Source: Arthrobacter sp. PvP023
Lineage (GTDB): Bacteria; Actinomycetota; Actinomycetes; Actinomycetales; Micrococcaceae
Direction of reading: 5' to 3'
Assembly: GCF_017832975.1 (NCBI RefSeq)
Contig: NZ_JAFIBI010000001.1
Span: 248,001-312,000 of the forward strand
Length of the DNA stretch: 64,000 nucleotides
The notes under the pieces are model-generated. The model was not told the origin of the DNA and searched no databases. It saw only the letters and a list, made by a program, of their open reading frames with translations. Shown here piece by piece: positions 43,403-51,952 of this stretch. Numbering within the stretch: position 1 is the first letter of the stretch; each line of letters opens with the position of its first letter. Position numbers and translations under genes: made by a program.

Positions 43403-44284
43403 TTAGGCGCCGGCCATTCGCAAGGCGGTGGCCCCGACTAGCAGGCCCAGCACGAGCACAAGGCCTGCCGACTGCCAGAGCCAGCGTCGCGGACCGCGGG
43501 GGGCGTAAGCGATGGCTGCGGCGCAGGCAGCACCCGTGACCAGGCCGCCAAGGTGGGCCTGCCAGGCAATCTGGGGGACGATGAAGCCGATGACCCCATT
43601 GATGGCGATCAGCACCCATAGCTGCTTCGTATCCCCGCCGCGGTGGCGCTGTACCACCAGCATGGCGCCGAAGAGTCCGAAGATGGCACCGGACGCCCCC
43701 ACGACGCCGGCGAGCTGCTGGCCGGGAGTATAGGCCGGCGTCAGCAGGAGGTAACCGACGGATCCGCCTACCGCAGCCAGCAGGTAGAGCGCCAGGAAAC
43801 GGATACGCCCGAGGAGGGGTTCAAGTGCCTGCCCGAACATCCACAGCATGTACATGTTCAGCGCGATGTGAAGGATGAAACCCTGGGAATGGAGGAACGC
43901 GGACGTCAGCATGCGCCATGGTTCGAAGACCCCGTACTCGGGGGTGGCGTAGACCGTGGCGAAAGCGAAATTCTGGTAGATCCCGTCATTGGGAACTATC
44001 CATTGGAGCACGTAGACGAGCGCGCATACCGCGATGATCCCGAACGTCACCACGGGCCGGCCGGCGACGGCGGTTCCGCCGTAGACCGTCCTGGCTGCCG
44101 GCGTCGTACGTTTTGTTTCGTTGACGCAGTCAATGCATTGGAATCCGACGGCGGCCGCCCGCTGGCATTCCGGGCATGCCGGGCGCCCGCAGCGCTGGCA
44201 CCGGACATAGGAAGGCCTGTCCGGGTGCCGGGGGCACACCGGAATCTGTGCGGACGGCTCGGCCGCCGGAATTCCGTAGCTCAT
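43403..44284 (-). CDS. Rhomboid intramembrane serine protease with N-terminal zinc finger
   Basis: A 293-residue protein. Residues about 16-55 form a Cys/His zinc-binding module (CPRHPDRP, RCQRCGRPACPECQ, FQCIDC) resembling a B-box. The rhomboid core follows with about six or seven helices: LTSAFLHSQGFILHIALNMY, the catalytic Ser in GVVGASGAIFGL and the His in WQAHLGGLV. It cleaves membrane proteins within the bilayer; substrates are unknown. The start lies 6 nt after the cyclophilin stop, so the two are probably one transcript. Confidence 0.95.
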   Translation of the reverse strand: MSYGIPAAEPSAQIPVCPRHPDRPSYVRCQRCGRPACPECQRAAAVGFQCIDCVNETKRTTPAARTVYGGTAVAGRPVVTFGIIAVCALVYVLQWIVPNDGIYQNFAFATVYATPEYGVFEPWRMLTSAFLHSQGFILHIALNMYMLWMFGQALEPLLGRIRFLALYLLAAVGGSVGYLLLTPAYTPGQQLAGVVGASGAIFGLFGAMLVVQRHRGGDTKQLWVLIAINGVIGFIVPQIAWQAHLGGLVTGAACAAAIAYAPRGPRRWLWQSAGLVLVLGLLVGATALRMAGA

Positions 44285-44290
44285 GAGGGG

Positions 44291-44836
44291 TTAGAGCTGC
44301 TCGACATCGATGCTGTTAATAACAACGTCCTCGACCGGGCGGTCGCCCATGCCGGTGCGGACACCTTCGATGGCATCCACGACCTTCTTGGATTCCTCGT
44401 CAGCGACTTCACCGAAGATGCTGTGCTTGCCCTGCAGCCAGTCGGTGGGGATGGTGGTGATGAAGAACTGCGAGCCGTTGGTGCCCTTGCCCATCTGGAT
44501 GCCGGCGTTGGCCATGGCCAGCTTGTACGGCTCGTTGAAGGTCAGTTCGGGGTGGATTTCGTCGTCGAACTTGTAGCCCGGTCCGCCCACGCCGCGGCCC
44601 AGGGGATCGCCGGCCTGGATCATGAAATCCTTGATGATGCGGTGGAAGATGGTGCCGTTGTACAGCGGGGTTCCGGTCTTGTCCTCACCGGTTTCCGGGT
44701 GGGTCCAGGCCTGCTCGCCCGTGGCCAGGCCAACGAAGTTCTTAACCGTCTTGGGCGCATGGTTGCCGAAGAGGTTGACGACGATGTCGCCGAGGCTGGT
44801 GTGGATGGTTGCTTTTGCAGTTGCGATGGCAGTCAT
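44291..44836 (-). CDS. Cyclophilin-type peptidyl-prolyl isomerase
   Basis: A 181-residue cytosolic cyclophilin without a signal peptide. The core is KTVKNFVGLA, YNGTIFHRIIKDFMIQAGDP, GYKFDDEIHPELTF, MANAGIQMGKGTNGSQFFIT and KHSIFGEV; the catalytic Arg lies in FHRII. It speeds proline isomerisation in folding proteins. The last residues VINSIDVEQL are usual in actinobacterial PpiA/PpiB. Translated just before the rhomboid gene. Confidence 0.95.
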   Translation of the reverse strand: MTAIATAKATIHTSLGDIVVNLFGNHAPKTVKNFVGLATGEQAWTHPETGEDKTGTPLYNGTIFHRIIKDFMIQAGDPLGRGVGGPGYKFDDEIHPELTFNEPYKLAMANAGIQMGKGTNGSQFFITTIPTDWLQGKHSIFGEVADEESKKVVDAIEGVRTGMGDRPVEDVVINSIDVEQL

Positions 44837-44991
44837 AGGCCCATTGTTCCACGTCGGCCCAGCACGGCATCAGGCCTTCCAACCAGTTCCGCGCTAGGTG
44901 AAATCGGCCGGAAACGGCTTTGGAGAATAGCCGGTGGAGGTCAATCCACGTAGGCTAACAACAGAACCGTCACATTAATCGGGAGGTAGTT

Positions 44992-45939
44992 GTGAAGAAA
45001 TCGGATCGTATTGCCCGTGACCTGGAGCAGTCAGTCAGCAGCGCGGTAGAGAACGCCAAGGATTGGGCAGCCCCCCGCGTAGAAGCAGCCGTGGACTGGG
45101 CGGTTCCCCGCCTGCAGCACGGCATTGACACAGCATCCCCGAAGATCCAGGAAGGGCTCAAATCTGCGGCCCACAACCTGGCCGACGGCGTTGCCACCGT
45201 AACGCCGCGCATCCAAGACGGGCTCGCACACCTCGCGCCCAAGATCCATGACGTTGTGGACAGTGCCACCCCGCGCCTCCACGAAGCACTGGACAAGGCC
45301 ACCCCCGTCATCTCCCAGGCCCGCGACCGCGTGGTGGTGGAATACCTGCCCAGGCTCTCGGACCAGATCGGCCACGCTTCCGAGGCAGTGCACCGCACGC
45401 TCGAAAGCGCACCGGCGCACGTGGATGCCGTCGCCCAGAAGCTTGCGGATTCCGGCGTTGTGCATTCCATCCAGGATCAGGCCCAGGCCGCAGGCCACCA
45501 ACTCAAGGCCGCAGCAGCAGAGGCCACCCGGGTTGTCACCGGCGAAGTGGCCAAGCCGCAGAAGCCGAAGCACCGCGGACTTCTTATTTTCGGCGTCATC
45601 GCAGCAGCCGTCGCCGCCGGCGTCGCAGCATGGAAGGCGTCCAAGCCCGTTGAGGATCCTTGGAAGACCCCCGCGCCGGTAACGCCCGCACCAGTTGCCG
45701 CCACCACGGTCAACGACGTCACTGCCGCGGCCAAGGACGCCACGGCAACCGCTGGCGAAAAGGCCGTTAATGCAGCGGACGCCGCTGCCGATGCGTCAGA
45801 CGACGCAGCGGCGAAGGCTGCCGACGCCGCCGAAGATGCCAAGGACGAGGCTGCCAAGGTTGCTACGGATGCCAAGACCGCTGTGAAGAACATCGCTTCG
45901 AGCATGAACAACGGTTCCGCCAAGGCAAACGAGAACTAG
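44992..45939 (+). CDS. Repeat-rich amphipathic protein with one membrane helix
   Basis: A 315-residue protein. Residues about 15-105 hold short repeats built on P-[RK]-[IVL]-x(6-9) (WAAPRVEAAVDWAVPRLQHG, ASPKIQEGL, VTPRIQDGL, LAPKIHDVV, ATPRLHEAL), which look like stacked amphipathic helices. A membrane helix follows at about 200-216 (GLLIFGVIAAAVAAGVAAW), then an Ala/Asp/Lys-rich tail, predicted as coiled coil or LEA-like. GTG start with GGGAGGTAGTT upstream; TAGGCT at 44951-44956 is a likely -10. I recognise no function; the repeats might bind membrane or DNA. A strong terminator follows. Confidence 0.85.
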   Translation: MKKSDRIARDLEQSVSSAVENAKDWAAPRVEAAVDWAVPRLQHGIDTASPKIQEGLKSAAHNLADGVATVTPRIQDGLAHLAPKIHDVVDSATPRLHEALDKATPVISQARDRVVVEYLPRLSDQIGHASEAVHRTLESAPAHVDAVAQKLADSGVVHSIQDQAQAAGHQLKAAAAEATRVVTGEVAKPQKPKHRGLLIFGVIAAAVAAGVAAWKASKPVEDPWKTPAPVTPAPVAATTVNDVTAAAKDATATAGEKAVNAADAAADASDDAAAKAADAAEDAKDEAAKVATDAKTAVKNIASSMNNGSAKANEN

Positions 45940-45963
45940 AAACCGGCCGTCACGGGACGGCAT

Positions 45964-46011
45964 AACAACAGAGGAGGCCCGCACATTTGTGTGCGGGCCT
46001 CCTCTGTTGTT
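45964..46011 (+). terminator. Rho-independent terminator
   Basis: A perfect hairpin with 21-nt arms (45964-45984 and 45991-46011, GC-rich core GAGGAGGCCCGCAC) and a 6-nt loop, ending GTTGTTT. It lies 25 nt after the repeat-protein stop. Confidence 0.92.
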
Positions 46012-46070
46012 TCCCCGACCTTCACCCGCAGTCCCGGGCTGCGGCCCACAAGGGTGCTAAATTTGTGGTG

Positions 46071-46946
46071 ATGTCACCCGATAGATCCCCCGAGGATGCC
46101 TCGCACGACGCTGCGCTTATGCCGGGCGTATCCATCGTCATACCGGCATACAACGAGGCAAGCGTCATCAGGCAGTGCCTCATTGCGGCCATCTACCAGT
46201 CGGTGCCGGCGGCGGAGATCATCGTTGTGGACAACATGTCCAAGGACCGCACAGCGGACATAGTGCGCCAGATGCAGCAGGAATATCCGGAAAGTCCCAT
46301 CATCCTGTTGAGCCAGGATCGGGACCAGGGCCTCATCCCGACCCGGAATTTCGGCCTCAACCACGCCACCGGCGATGTCCTGGGCCGGATCGATGCAGAC
46401 TCCGTGGTGGAACCGGACTGGGTGGAACAGGTCCAGAAGGCCTTCCTCGACCCCGCCGTCCAGGCTGCCACCGGCCCGGTGGTGTATTACGACATGCCGA
46501 TGCGCCGCTTCGGGCTCAAAGCGGACGACAAGATGCGCCAGCTAATGCTCAAGCTTGCCAAGCACCAGTACCACTTCCTCTTCGGTTCTAATATGGCGCT
46601 GCGCCGTTCAGCCTGGGAAACCATCCGGGACGAAACCTGCCGGGATGAAAAAGACGAGATGCATGAGGACATTGATTTGTCCCTGCATCTGGCGGACCAT
46701 GACCTGCGCGTGCAGTACTGGCCCCAGATGGTGTCCGGAATGTCCGCCCGCCGCCTCGAGGACTCACCGCGCGACTACCGGTACTACGTGACCAGGTTCG
46801 ACCGAACCTATAAGGCCCACAACGTCAAGAAGATGGCCCTCAAGGCACCCATGGTGGTGTTCTTCTCCGTGTACTTCCCGGCCAAGCTCCTGCGGGCCAT
46901 TCACACCGTGAACTCCGCCCAGCCCGTGCGCCGCGGCGGCCAGTAG
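46071..46946 (+). CDS. Family 2 glycosyltransferase
   Basis: A 291-residue GT-A-fold enzyme. VSIVIPAYNEASVIRQCL starts the nucleotide-binding domain; the metal-binding DxD is in GRIDADSVVEPDW; the acceptor-side motif is EDIDLSLHL. No true membrane helix except a weak one near the C-terminus (PMVVFFSVYFPAKLL), so it may be membrane-associated. It probably transfers a sugar from a nucleotide- or lipid-linked donor to an envelope glycan; substrate unknown. ATG at 46071 follows an in-frame GTG 3 nt earlier. Confidence 0.9.
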   Translation: MSPDRSPEDASHDAALMPGVSIVIPAYNEASVIRQCLIAAIYQSVPAAEIIVVDNMSKDRTADIVRQMQQEYPESPIILLSQDRDQGLIPTRNFGLNHATGDVLGRIDADSVVEPDWVEQVQKAFLDPAVQAATGPVVYYDMPMRRFGLKADDKMRQLMLKLAKHQYHFLFGSNMALRRSAWETIRDETCRDEKDEMHEDIDLSLHLADHDLRVQYWPQMVSGMSARRLEDSPRDYRYYVTRFDRTYKAHNVKKMALKAPMVVFFSVYFPAKLLRAIHTVNSAQPVRRGGQ

Positions 46947-46994
46947 CTCCAGCCCGGCTCTCAGGCCCGGCGCCCCCACCAGCACCAGCGGGGC

Positions 46995-47909
46995 TCAGTC
47001 CGTTCCCAGCTCCGCCAGGCGGGCTTCGCCGGCCGGCGGGGGCCGCCTGCGCCGCTGCCCGGCCACCACGACGGCGAGCCCTACCAGAATGAGTGCCAGC
47101 CCGGCATAGGTGCCTCCCGGCAACGTCTCAGCCAGGAACACGGCGGCCAGCACCGCGGCACCGGGAATCTCCAGCAGGATGATCATCGAAACCAGCAGCG
47201 GGCTCATGGTGGCCAGCAGGTGGTTGAAGGCCGTATGCCCCACCAGCTGGGCGCACACGGTAATGGCCACGATCCCCAGCCAGCCGGCCGCCTCAAAGCC
47301 CACGAGCGGCTGTCCGGAAGCGAGGGCCAGCACTGCAACCAAGGACGCGCACATGCCGTAGCAGAGCGTCGTATAGGTACCGGTGGTCATGGTTTCGCGT
47401 GCCTTGCCGCCCGCCAGCGTGTAGAGGCCGGCCAGCGCGCCTCCTGCCACCGCCAGAACGTCCCCGAGCAGGGCATCCGGCGAGGTGCCCATGTCGAACC
47501 CCGTGATGGCGACAACGCCGCCGAACGCCATTCCAAGGCCCACCAGTACCTGCCAGCGGTGGCGTACTCCCCGGAACAGCTGGAACACTGCGATCCAGCC
47601 GGACTGGAGGCAGACCAGCGCCGTGGCCGCGGCTACGGACGTGAGCTGGAGGGAGGTGATGAAACACGCGAAGTGCAGGGCAAGAGCCACTGCAGCCAGG
47701 GCCGACCAGCGGAAATCGCGGCGCGTCACCTTTTCGAACTGCCGGGGATTGCCCACCAGGACGGGGGTGGCCATCACGACGGCTCCGATGGCATTCCGCC
47801 AAAAGGCGATGGCCAGCGCACTGACAGTGGTGGCGCCCAGTGTAGCGGCGATGAGGGGCCCGGATGAGGCCACGCCGAGCACGCCCAAGGTGGCAAGGAA
47901 GAAGGTCAC
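46995..47909 (-). CDS. EamA/DMT family transporter
   Basis: About 304 residues with ten hydrophobic helices in two five-helix EamA repeats (FWRNAIGAVVMATPVLVGNP in the first; LEIPGAAVLAAVFLAETLPG in the second). The drug/metabolite transporter family exports amino acids, nucleosides or toxic metabolites. The start is uncertain: GTG at 47909 is the first normal start after the tRNA-Ala terminator; GGAGG lies 19 nt upstream. An open frame extends through the tRNA but is not coding. Cargo unknown. Confidence 0.85.
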   Translation of the reverse strand: MTFFLATLGVLGVASSGPLIAATLGATTVSALAIAFWRNAIGAVVMATPVLVGNPRQFEKVTRRDFRWSALAAVALALHFACFITSLQLTSVAAATALVCLQSGWIAVFQLFRGVRHRWQVLVGLGMAFGGVVAITGFDMGTSPDALLGDVLAVAGGALAGLYTLAGGKARETMTTGTYTTLCYGMCASLVAVLALASGQPLVGFEAAGWLGIVAITVCAQLVGHTAFNHLLATMSPLLVSMIILLEIPGAAVLAAVFLAETLPGGTYAGLALILVGLAVVVAGQRRRRPPPAGEARLAELGTD

Positions 47910-47998
47910 CGTTCCAACAGTAATGGTGCCTCCGTGGAGCCGGCGACGTGGGCTGTCATGGACGACTAGGCGAAGCGCAACGACGGAGGGCAAAGCAA

Positions 47999-48034
47999 AA
48001 GGCCCCGGATTGCGTTTCCGCATTCCGGGGCCTT
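47999..48034 (-). terminator. Rho-independent terminator of tRNA-Ala
   Basis: Stem AAGGCCCCGGATTGCG / CGCATTCCGGGGCCTT with loop TTTC and one mismatch. On the minus strand it is followed by TTTTGCTTTG. It lies 5 nt after the tRNA. Confidence 0.88.
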
Positions 48035-48039
48035 CCTTA

Positions 48040-48115
48040 TGGTGGAGGCACGGGGACTCGAACCCCGAACCCCCTGCTTGCAAAGCAGGTGCGCTACCAA
48101 TTGCGCCATGCCCCC
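48040..48115 (-). tRNA. tRNA-Ala (TGC)
   Basis: A 76-nt tRNA on the minus strand including an encoded 3' CCA. Acceptor GGGGGCA pairs with TGCCTCC; the D arm is GCGCAATTGGTAGCGC; the anticodon arm CTGCT-TTGCAAG-CAG gives anticodon TGC; T arm GGGGTTCGAGTCCCC. It reads GCN codons. Confidence 0.97.
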
Positions 48116-48187
48116 ATAAGAAGCAACCCGACAATCATACCCTAGTTCCGGAGGCCTTCTTACCAGCGTCCAGACCGGGGATCCGAA

Positions 48188-48304
48188 CTAATCGACCGTG
48201 TCAGTCGATTCGCTCCAGACCGTTTTCCGGGCTTCGGATTCCTGCACCTTCTTGAAAAGCAAAGCGCCTGCGACAGCCACTGCAACAACCAGCAACTTCT
48301 TCAC
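48188..48304 (-). CDS. DLW-39 family microprotein
   Basis: A 38-residue protein starting MKKLLVVAVAVAGALLFKKV and ending RKTVWSESTDTVD. A short membrane helix near the N-terminus is followed by a charged tail ending in the conserved W-x(7-8)-D pattern of the DLW-39 family. The GTG at 48304 follows a weak purine stretch. Location between tRNA-Ile and tRNA-Ala, downstream of gyrA and DUF3566, is its conserved place in Actinobacteria. Function unknown. Confidence 0.88.
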   Translation of the reverse strand: MKKLLVVAVAVAGALLFKKVQESEARKTVWSESTDTVD

Positions 48305-48363
48305 ATGCACCCCGTTCCGGTCCGGTTTTATCCGAACCATTTCCAAAACCTGTGCAGGTTCCG

Positions 48364-48437
48364 TGGGCGTACCAGGACTTGAACCTGGGACCTCTTCGTT
48401 ATCAGCGAAGCGCTCTAACCGCCTGAGCTATACGCCC
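48364..48437 (-). tRNA. tRNA-Ile (GAT)
   Basis: A 74-nt tRNA on the minus strand. Acceptor GGGCGTA pairs with TACGCCC; D arm GCTCAGGCGGTTAGAGC; anticodon arm CTTCG-CTGATAA-CGAAG gives anticodon GAT; T arm CCAGGTTCAAGTCCTGG. CCA is not encoded. It reads AUC and AUU. Confidence 0.97.
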
Positions 48438-48534
48438 CGATGCCTCATCGGGCCGAGACATGACTTTACAGCACATCCCGGCCCGATCTCAAATCGAGGC
48501 ATTTCGCGGGTGGAATCCCGCGAAATTCCGCGGA

Positions 48535-49182
48535 CTAATCGTCCGTGAGGGTCACACCGATGCCGCCGACAAGGGTGGCGGAAATGTTGTACAGCACGGC
48601 GGAAAGCATCGACAGGGCTGTCAGGAGCACAACGTTCACCACGGCGATGATGACCGCGAACGAGGCCACCTGGCCCAGCGAAGCAACCTTCTTCAGTTCG
48701 AAGCCGCCGCCTTCGGAACCGGCGAGGGTTCCCAGCAGGCTATCCACCTGGTCGAAGATGCCCGTCAGGTCCAGGACGGTCCACAGGACGATTGCCGCAA
48801 CGACAGTGACGATGCCGAGGGCAACCGACAGCAGGAAGGCCATCTTCAGCACGGACCAGGGGTCTACTTTGCTGATGAGAAGCCGTGCACGGCGGACCTT
48901 GGCCTTCGGAGCCGGCTTAACCAGGCCCGGGGCACCCTGGGCGCCGCCCTGGGCAGGGCGCTGGGCCGGGGCCCCGGGGCGTTGACCCTGGGGTGCCTGG
49001 CCGGGGCGCTGTCCCTGTGCCGGGCGCTGACCGGGGACCACCGGGCGCTGGGCCGGAGCACCCGGCGTCGAAGGCCGCTGCTGGGGACGTACGGGGGCGT
49101 TCACGCGCGGAGCGGACGCCGGCTGCCTGATCCCGCCGGGAGTGTTGCTGTTCGGCTTGGGATATGAGTCGGAATTACTCAC
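48535..49182 (-). CDS. DUF3566 membrane protein
   Basis: A 215-residue protein. A disordered N-terminal half rich in Pro, Gln, Arg and Gly (repeats of the type GQRPAQ/GAPAQRP) is followed by the DUF3566 domain with two membrane helices: [40 protein letters not shown] and [18 protein letters not shown], ending [18 protein letters not shown]. It is coupled to gyrA by a 4-nt overlap (49179-49182). The gyrA-DUF3566 pair is an actinobacterial marker. Function unknown. Confidence 0.93.
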   Translation of the reverse strand: MSNSDSYPKPNSNTPGGIRQPASAPRVNAPVRPQQRPSTPGAPAQRPVVPGQRPAQGQRPGQAPQGQRPGAPAQRPAQGGAQGAPGLVKPAPKAKVRRARLLISKVDPWSVLKMAFLLSVALGIVTVVAAIVLWTVLDLTGIFDQVDSLLGTLAGSEGGGFELKKVASLGQVASFAVIIAVVNVVLLTALSMLSAVLYNISATLVGGIGVTLTDD

Positions 49183-51887
49183 TCGTTACCTCCGGTATTT
49201 TCTTCGTCCAGCTCAACGTCGTCCGATGACTCGTCGGATTCCACGGCCGGTGCTGAATCTGCCTCTGCGGACCCGCCATGGGATCCGGCACCTTCAGCCA
49301 ACGTTACGTCATCCCCGGCCGCAGCCGGGCTTCCTGCCGGGTTTTCCGGGTCGATGGCTTCGGCCTCCTCACCCTCCAGGCCGCGTTCGCTGTTCCGCGC
49401 CACTTCGATGATGCGGTCGTTCTTGTCCGGCTTGGCGAAGATGACGCCCATGGTGTCGCGGCCCTTGGCAGGCACTCCGGCCACCGAGGACCGGACCACC
49501 TTGCCGCCTTCCATGACGACGAGGACTTCGTCCTCTTCCTGGACAATGAGCGCACCTACCAGGTGGCCCCGCTCTTCCTGGTATTTTCCGACCTTGATAC
49601 CAAGTCCGCCGCGGCCCTGGAGGCGGTATTCCTCCACTGCGGTCCGCTTGGCATAGCCGCCCTCGGTGACGATGAAGACGAACGAGCCGTCCTTGACGAC
49701 GTCGGCCGCCAACAATTCGTCGTCCTCGCGGAACTTCATGCCGGTCACGCCGGACGTGGCACGGCCCATCGGGCGCAGCGCATCGTCGGTGGCCGTGAAT
49801 CGGATGGACTGGCCCATTCGTGAAACCAGCATCAGGTCATCGGTTTCCGAGACAAGCTGGGCGGAGACGAGTTCGTCGCCGTCGCGCAGGTTGATCGCGA
49901 TGACGCCGGCGGAACGGTTGGTGTCGTAGTCCTCCAGGCGGGTCTTCTTCACCAGGCCGCGCTTGGTGGCCAGCACCAGGTACGGGGCATGCTGGTAGTC
50001 GCGGAGGTCCAGCACCTGGGCAATGTGCTCGTCCGGCTGGAATGCCAGCAGGTTGGCAACGTGCTGGCCCTTGGCATCACGTCCCGCTTCCACGAGTTCG
50101 TAGGCCTTGGCGCGGTAGACGCGTCCCAGGTTGGTGAAGAACAGCAGCCAGTGGTGCGTGGTGGTGACGAAGAAGTGTTCCACAACGTCGTCTCCGCGCA
50201 GCTGGGCGCCCTTGATTCCCTTGCCGCCGCGCTGCTGTGAGCGGTAATTGTCGCTGCGCGTGCGCTTGACGTAGCCGCCGCGGGTGATGGTGACCACCAT
50301 TTCCTCTTCGGGAATGAGGTCTTCCATGGACATGTCGCCGTCGAAGCCCATCAGGATCTTCGTGCGGCGGTCATCCCCGTGCTTGGCGACAATCTCGGAA
50401 AGCTCGGTGCTGATGATCTCGCGCTGGCGCTCCTCCGAGGCGAGGATGGAGTTGTACTCCGCAATCAGGGCCTCAAGTTCGGCGTGCCGGTCCTGGATCT
50501 TCTGGCGTTCCAGCGCTGCAAGCCGGCGCAGCTGCATGTCCAGGATGGCCCGGGCCTGCAGCTCGTCGATGTCCAGCAACTGCATGAGGCCGTCGCGGGC
50601 CGCTTCGGTGGTGTTGGATGCGCGGATGAGGGCAATGACTTCATCCAGCATGTCCAGAGCCTTGAGGAGGGCGCGCAGAATGTGCGCCTCTTCTTCGGCC
50701 TTGCGCAGGCGGTACCGGGTCCGGCGGGCGATGACGTCCATCTGGTGGGCAACCCAGTGGCGGATGAAGGCATCCAGGCTGAGGGTCCGCGGCACGCCGT
50801 CGACAATGGCCAGCATGTTGGCCGCGAAGTTGTCCTGCAGCTGGGTGTGCTTGTAGAGGTTGTTCAGCACCACCTTCGCCACGGCGTCGCGCTTGAGCAC
50901 AATCACCAGCCGCTGGCCGGTGCGGCCGGAGGTCTCGTCCCGAAGGTCGGCGATGCCGGAGATCTTGCCGTCCTTGACCAGCTCGGCGATCTTGATGGCC
51001 AGGTTGTCCGGGTTGGCCTGGTACGGCAGTTCGGTGACCACCAGGCAGGTACGGCCCTGGAGTTCCTCAACATTCACCACGGCCCGCATGGTGATGGATC
51101 CGCGGCCCGTCCGGTAGGCGTCCTCGATCCCCTTGTGGCCCAGGATGGTGGCACCGGTCGGGAAGTCCGGGCCCTTAATGCGCAGCAACAGCTCTTCCAG
51201 CAGCTCTTCGCGGCTGGCGGTCGGGTTGGCCAGGTACCACTGCACGCCGTCGGCAACCTCGCGGAGGTTGTGCGGCGGAATGTTCGTGGCCATGCCGACG
51301 GCGATGCCCGAGGAACCGTTGACCAGCAGGTTGGGGAAGCGGGCCGGCAGGATGGTGGGTTCCTGGTTCTTGCCGTCATAGTTGTCCTGGAAATCGACGG
51401 TTTCCTCGTCGATGTCGCGGACCATCTCCATGGCAAGCGGAGCCATTTTGGTTTCGGTGTACCGCGGTGCTGCTGCGCCGTCATTGCCGGGCGAACCGAA
51501 GTTGCCCTGGCCCAGGGCAAGCGGGTAGCGCATGGTCCAGTCCTGGATCAGGCGGACCAGGGCATCGTAGATGGCGGTGTCGCCGTGCGGGTGGTACTGG
51601 CCCATGACCTCGCCCACCACGCGGGCGCACTTGTTGAAGGAGCGGTCCGGGCGGTAACCGCCGTCGAACATGGCGTAGAGAACCCGGCGGTGGACCGGCT
51701 TGAGGCCGTCGCGGACGTCCGGCAACGCGCGGCCGACAATAACGGCCATGGCGTAGTCAAGGTAGGAGCGCTGCATTTCCGTCTGCAGGTCCACCTGCTC
51801 CACGCGGTCGACCAGCACGTCGCCCTCCAAAACGGGCTCAACGGGGCCGGCGGAATCCGCGGGAACCTCGGGTGTTTCGTCACTCAT
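49179..51887 (-). CDS. gyrA: DNA gyrase subunit A
   Basis: A 902-residue gyrase A. The breakage-reunion domain has [20 protein letters not shown] and the catalytic Tyr in AAPRYTE; the quinolone-determining region reads [14 protein letters not shown]. Six beta-pinwheel repeats and the GyrA box QQRGGKG follow, then a long acidic tail (about 70 residues). It introduces negative supercoils with GyrB, encoded 65 nt upstream. The overlapping DUF3566 gene is translationally coupled. Confidence 0.98.
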   Translation of the reverse strand: MSDETPEVPADSAGPVEPVLEGDVLVDRVEQVDLQTEMQRSYLDYAMAVIVGRALPDVRDGLKPVHRRVLYAMFDGGYRPDRSFNKCARVVGEVMGQYHPHGDTAIYDALVRLIQDWTMRYPLALGQGNFGSPGNDGAAAPRYTETKMAPLAMEMVRDIDEETVDFQDNYDGKNQEPTILPARFPNLLVNGSSGIAVGMATNIPPHNLREVADGVQWYLANPTASREELLEELLLRIKGPDFPTGATILGHKGIEDAYRTGRGSITMRAVVNVEELQGRTCLVVTELPYQANPDNLAIKIAELVKDGKISGIADLRDETSGRTGQRLVIVLKRDAVAKVVLNNLYKHTQLQDNFAANMLAIVDGVPRTLSLDAFIRHWVAHQMDVIARRTRYRLRKAEEEAHILRALLKALDMLDEVIALIRASNTTEAARDGLMQLLDIDELQARAILDMQLRRLAALERQKIQDRHAELEALIAEYNSILASEERQREIISTELSEIVAKHGDDRRTKILMGFDGDMSMEDLIPEEEMVVTITRGGYVKRTRSDNYRSQQRGGKGIKGAQLRGDDVVEHFFVTTTHHWLLFFTNLGRVYRAKAYELVEAGRDAKGQHVANLLAFQPDEHIAQVLDLRDYQHAPYLVLATKRGLVKKTRLEDYDTNRSAGVIAINLRDGDELVSAQLVSETDDLMLVSRMGQSIRFTATDDALRPMGRATSGVTGMKFREDDELLAADVVKDGSFVFIVTEGGYAKRTAVEEYRLQGRGGLGIKVGKYQEERGHLVGALIVQEEDEVLVVMEGGKVVRSSVAGVPAKGRDTMGVIFAKPDKNDRIIEVARNSERGLEGEEAEAIDPENPAGSPAAAGDDVTLAEGAGSHGGSAEADSAPAVESDESSDDVELDEENTGGNE

Positions 51888-51952
51888 AGTCTATATTTTC
51901 CGTTTCAGGTATATGTCGCTTCAAGAATACTTACGGGCCGTTCGGAGGCCTG

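Noticed and set aside
42935..43406. Several open frames of 78-139 codons on both strands in the tag-rhomboid gap
   Set aside because: They run through DnaA boxes and the GC-rich tandem repeats, overlap each other, lack ribosome sites and show no family features.
47910..48134. N-terminal extension of the EamA transporter through tRNA-Ala
   Set aside because: The frame stays open across a tRNA gene and its terminator, which cannot be part of the mRNA coding sequence.
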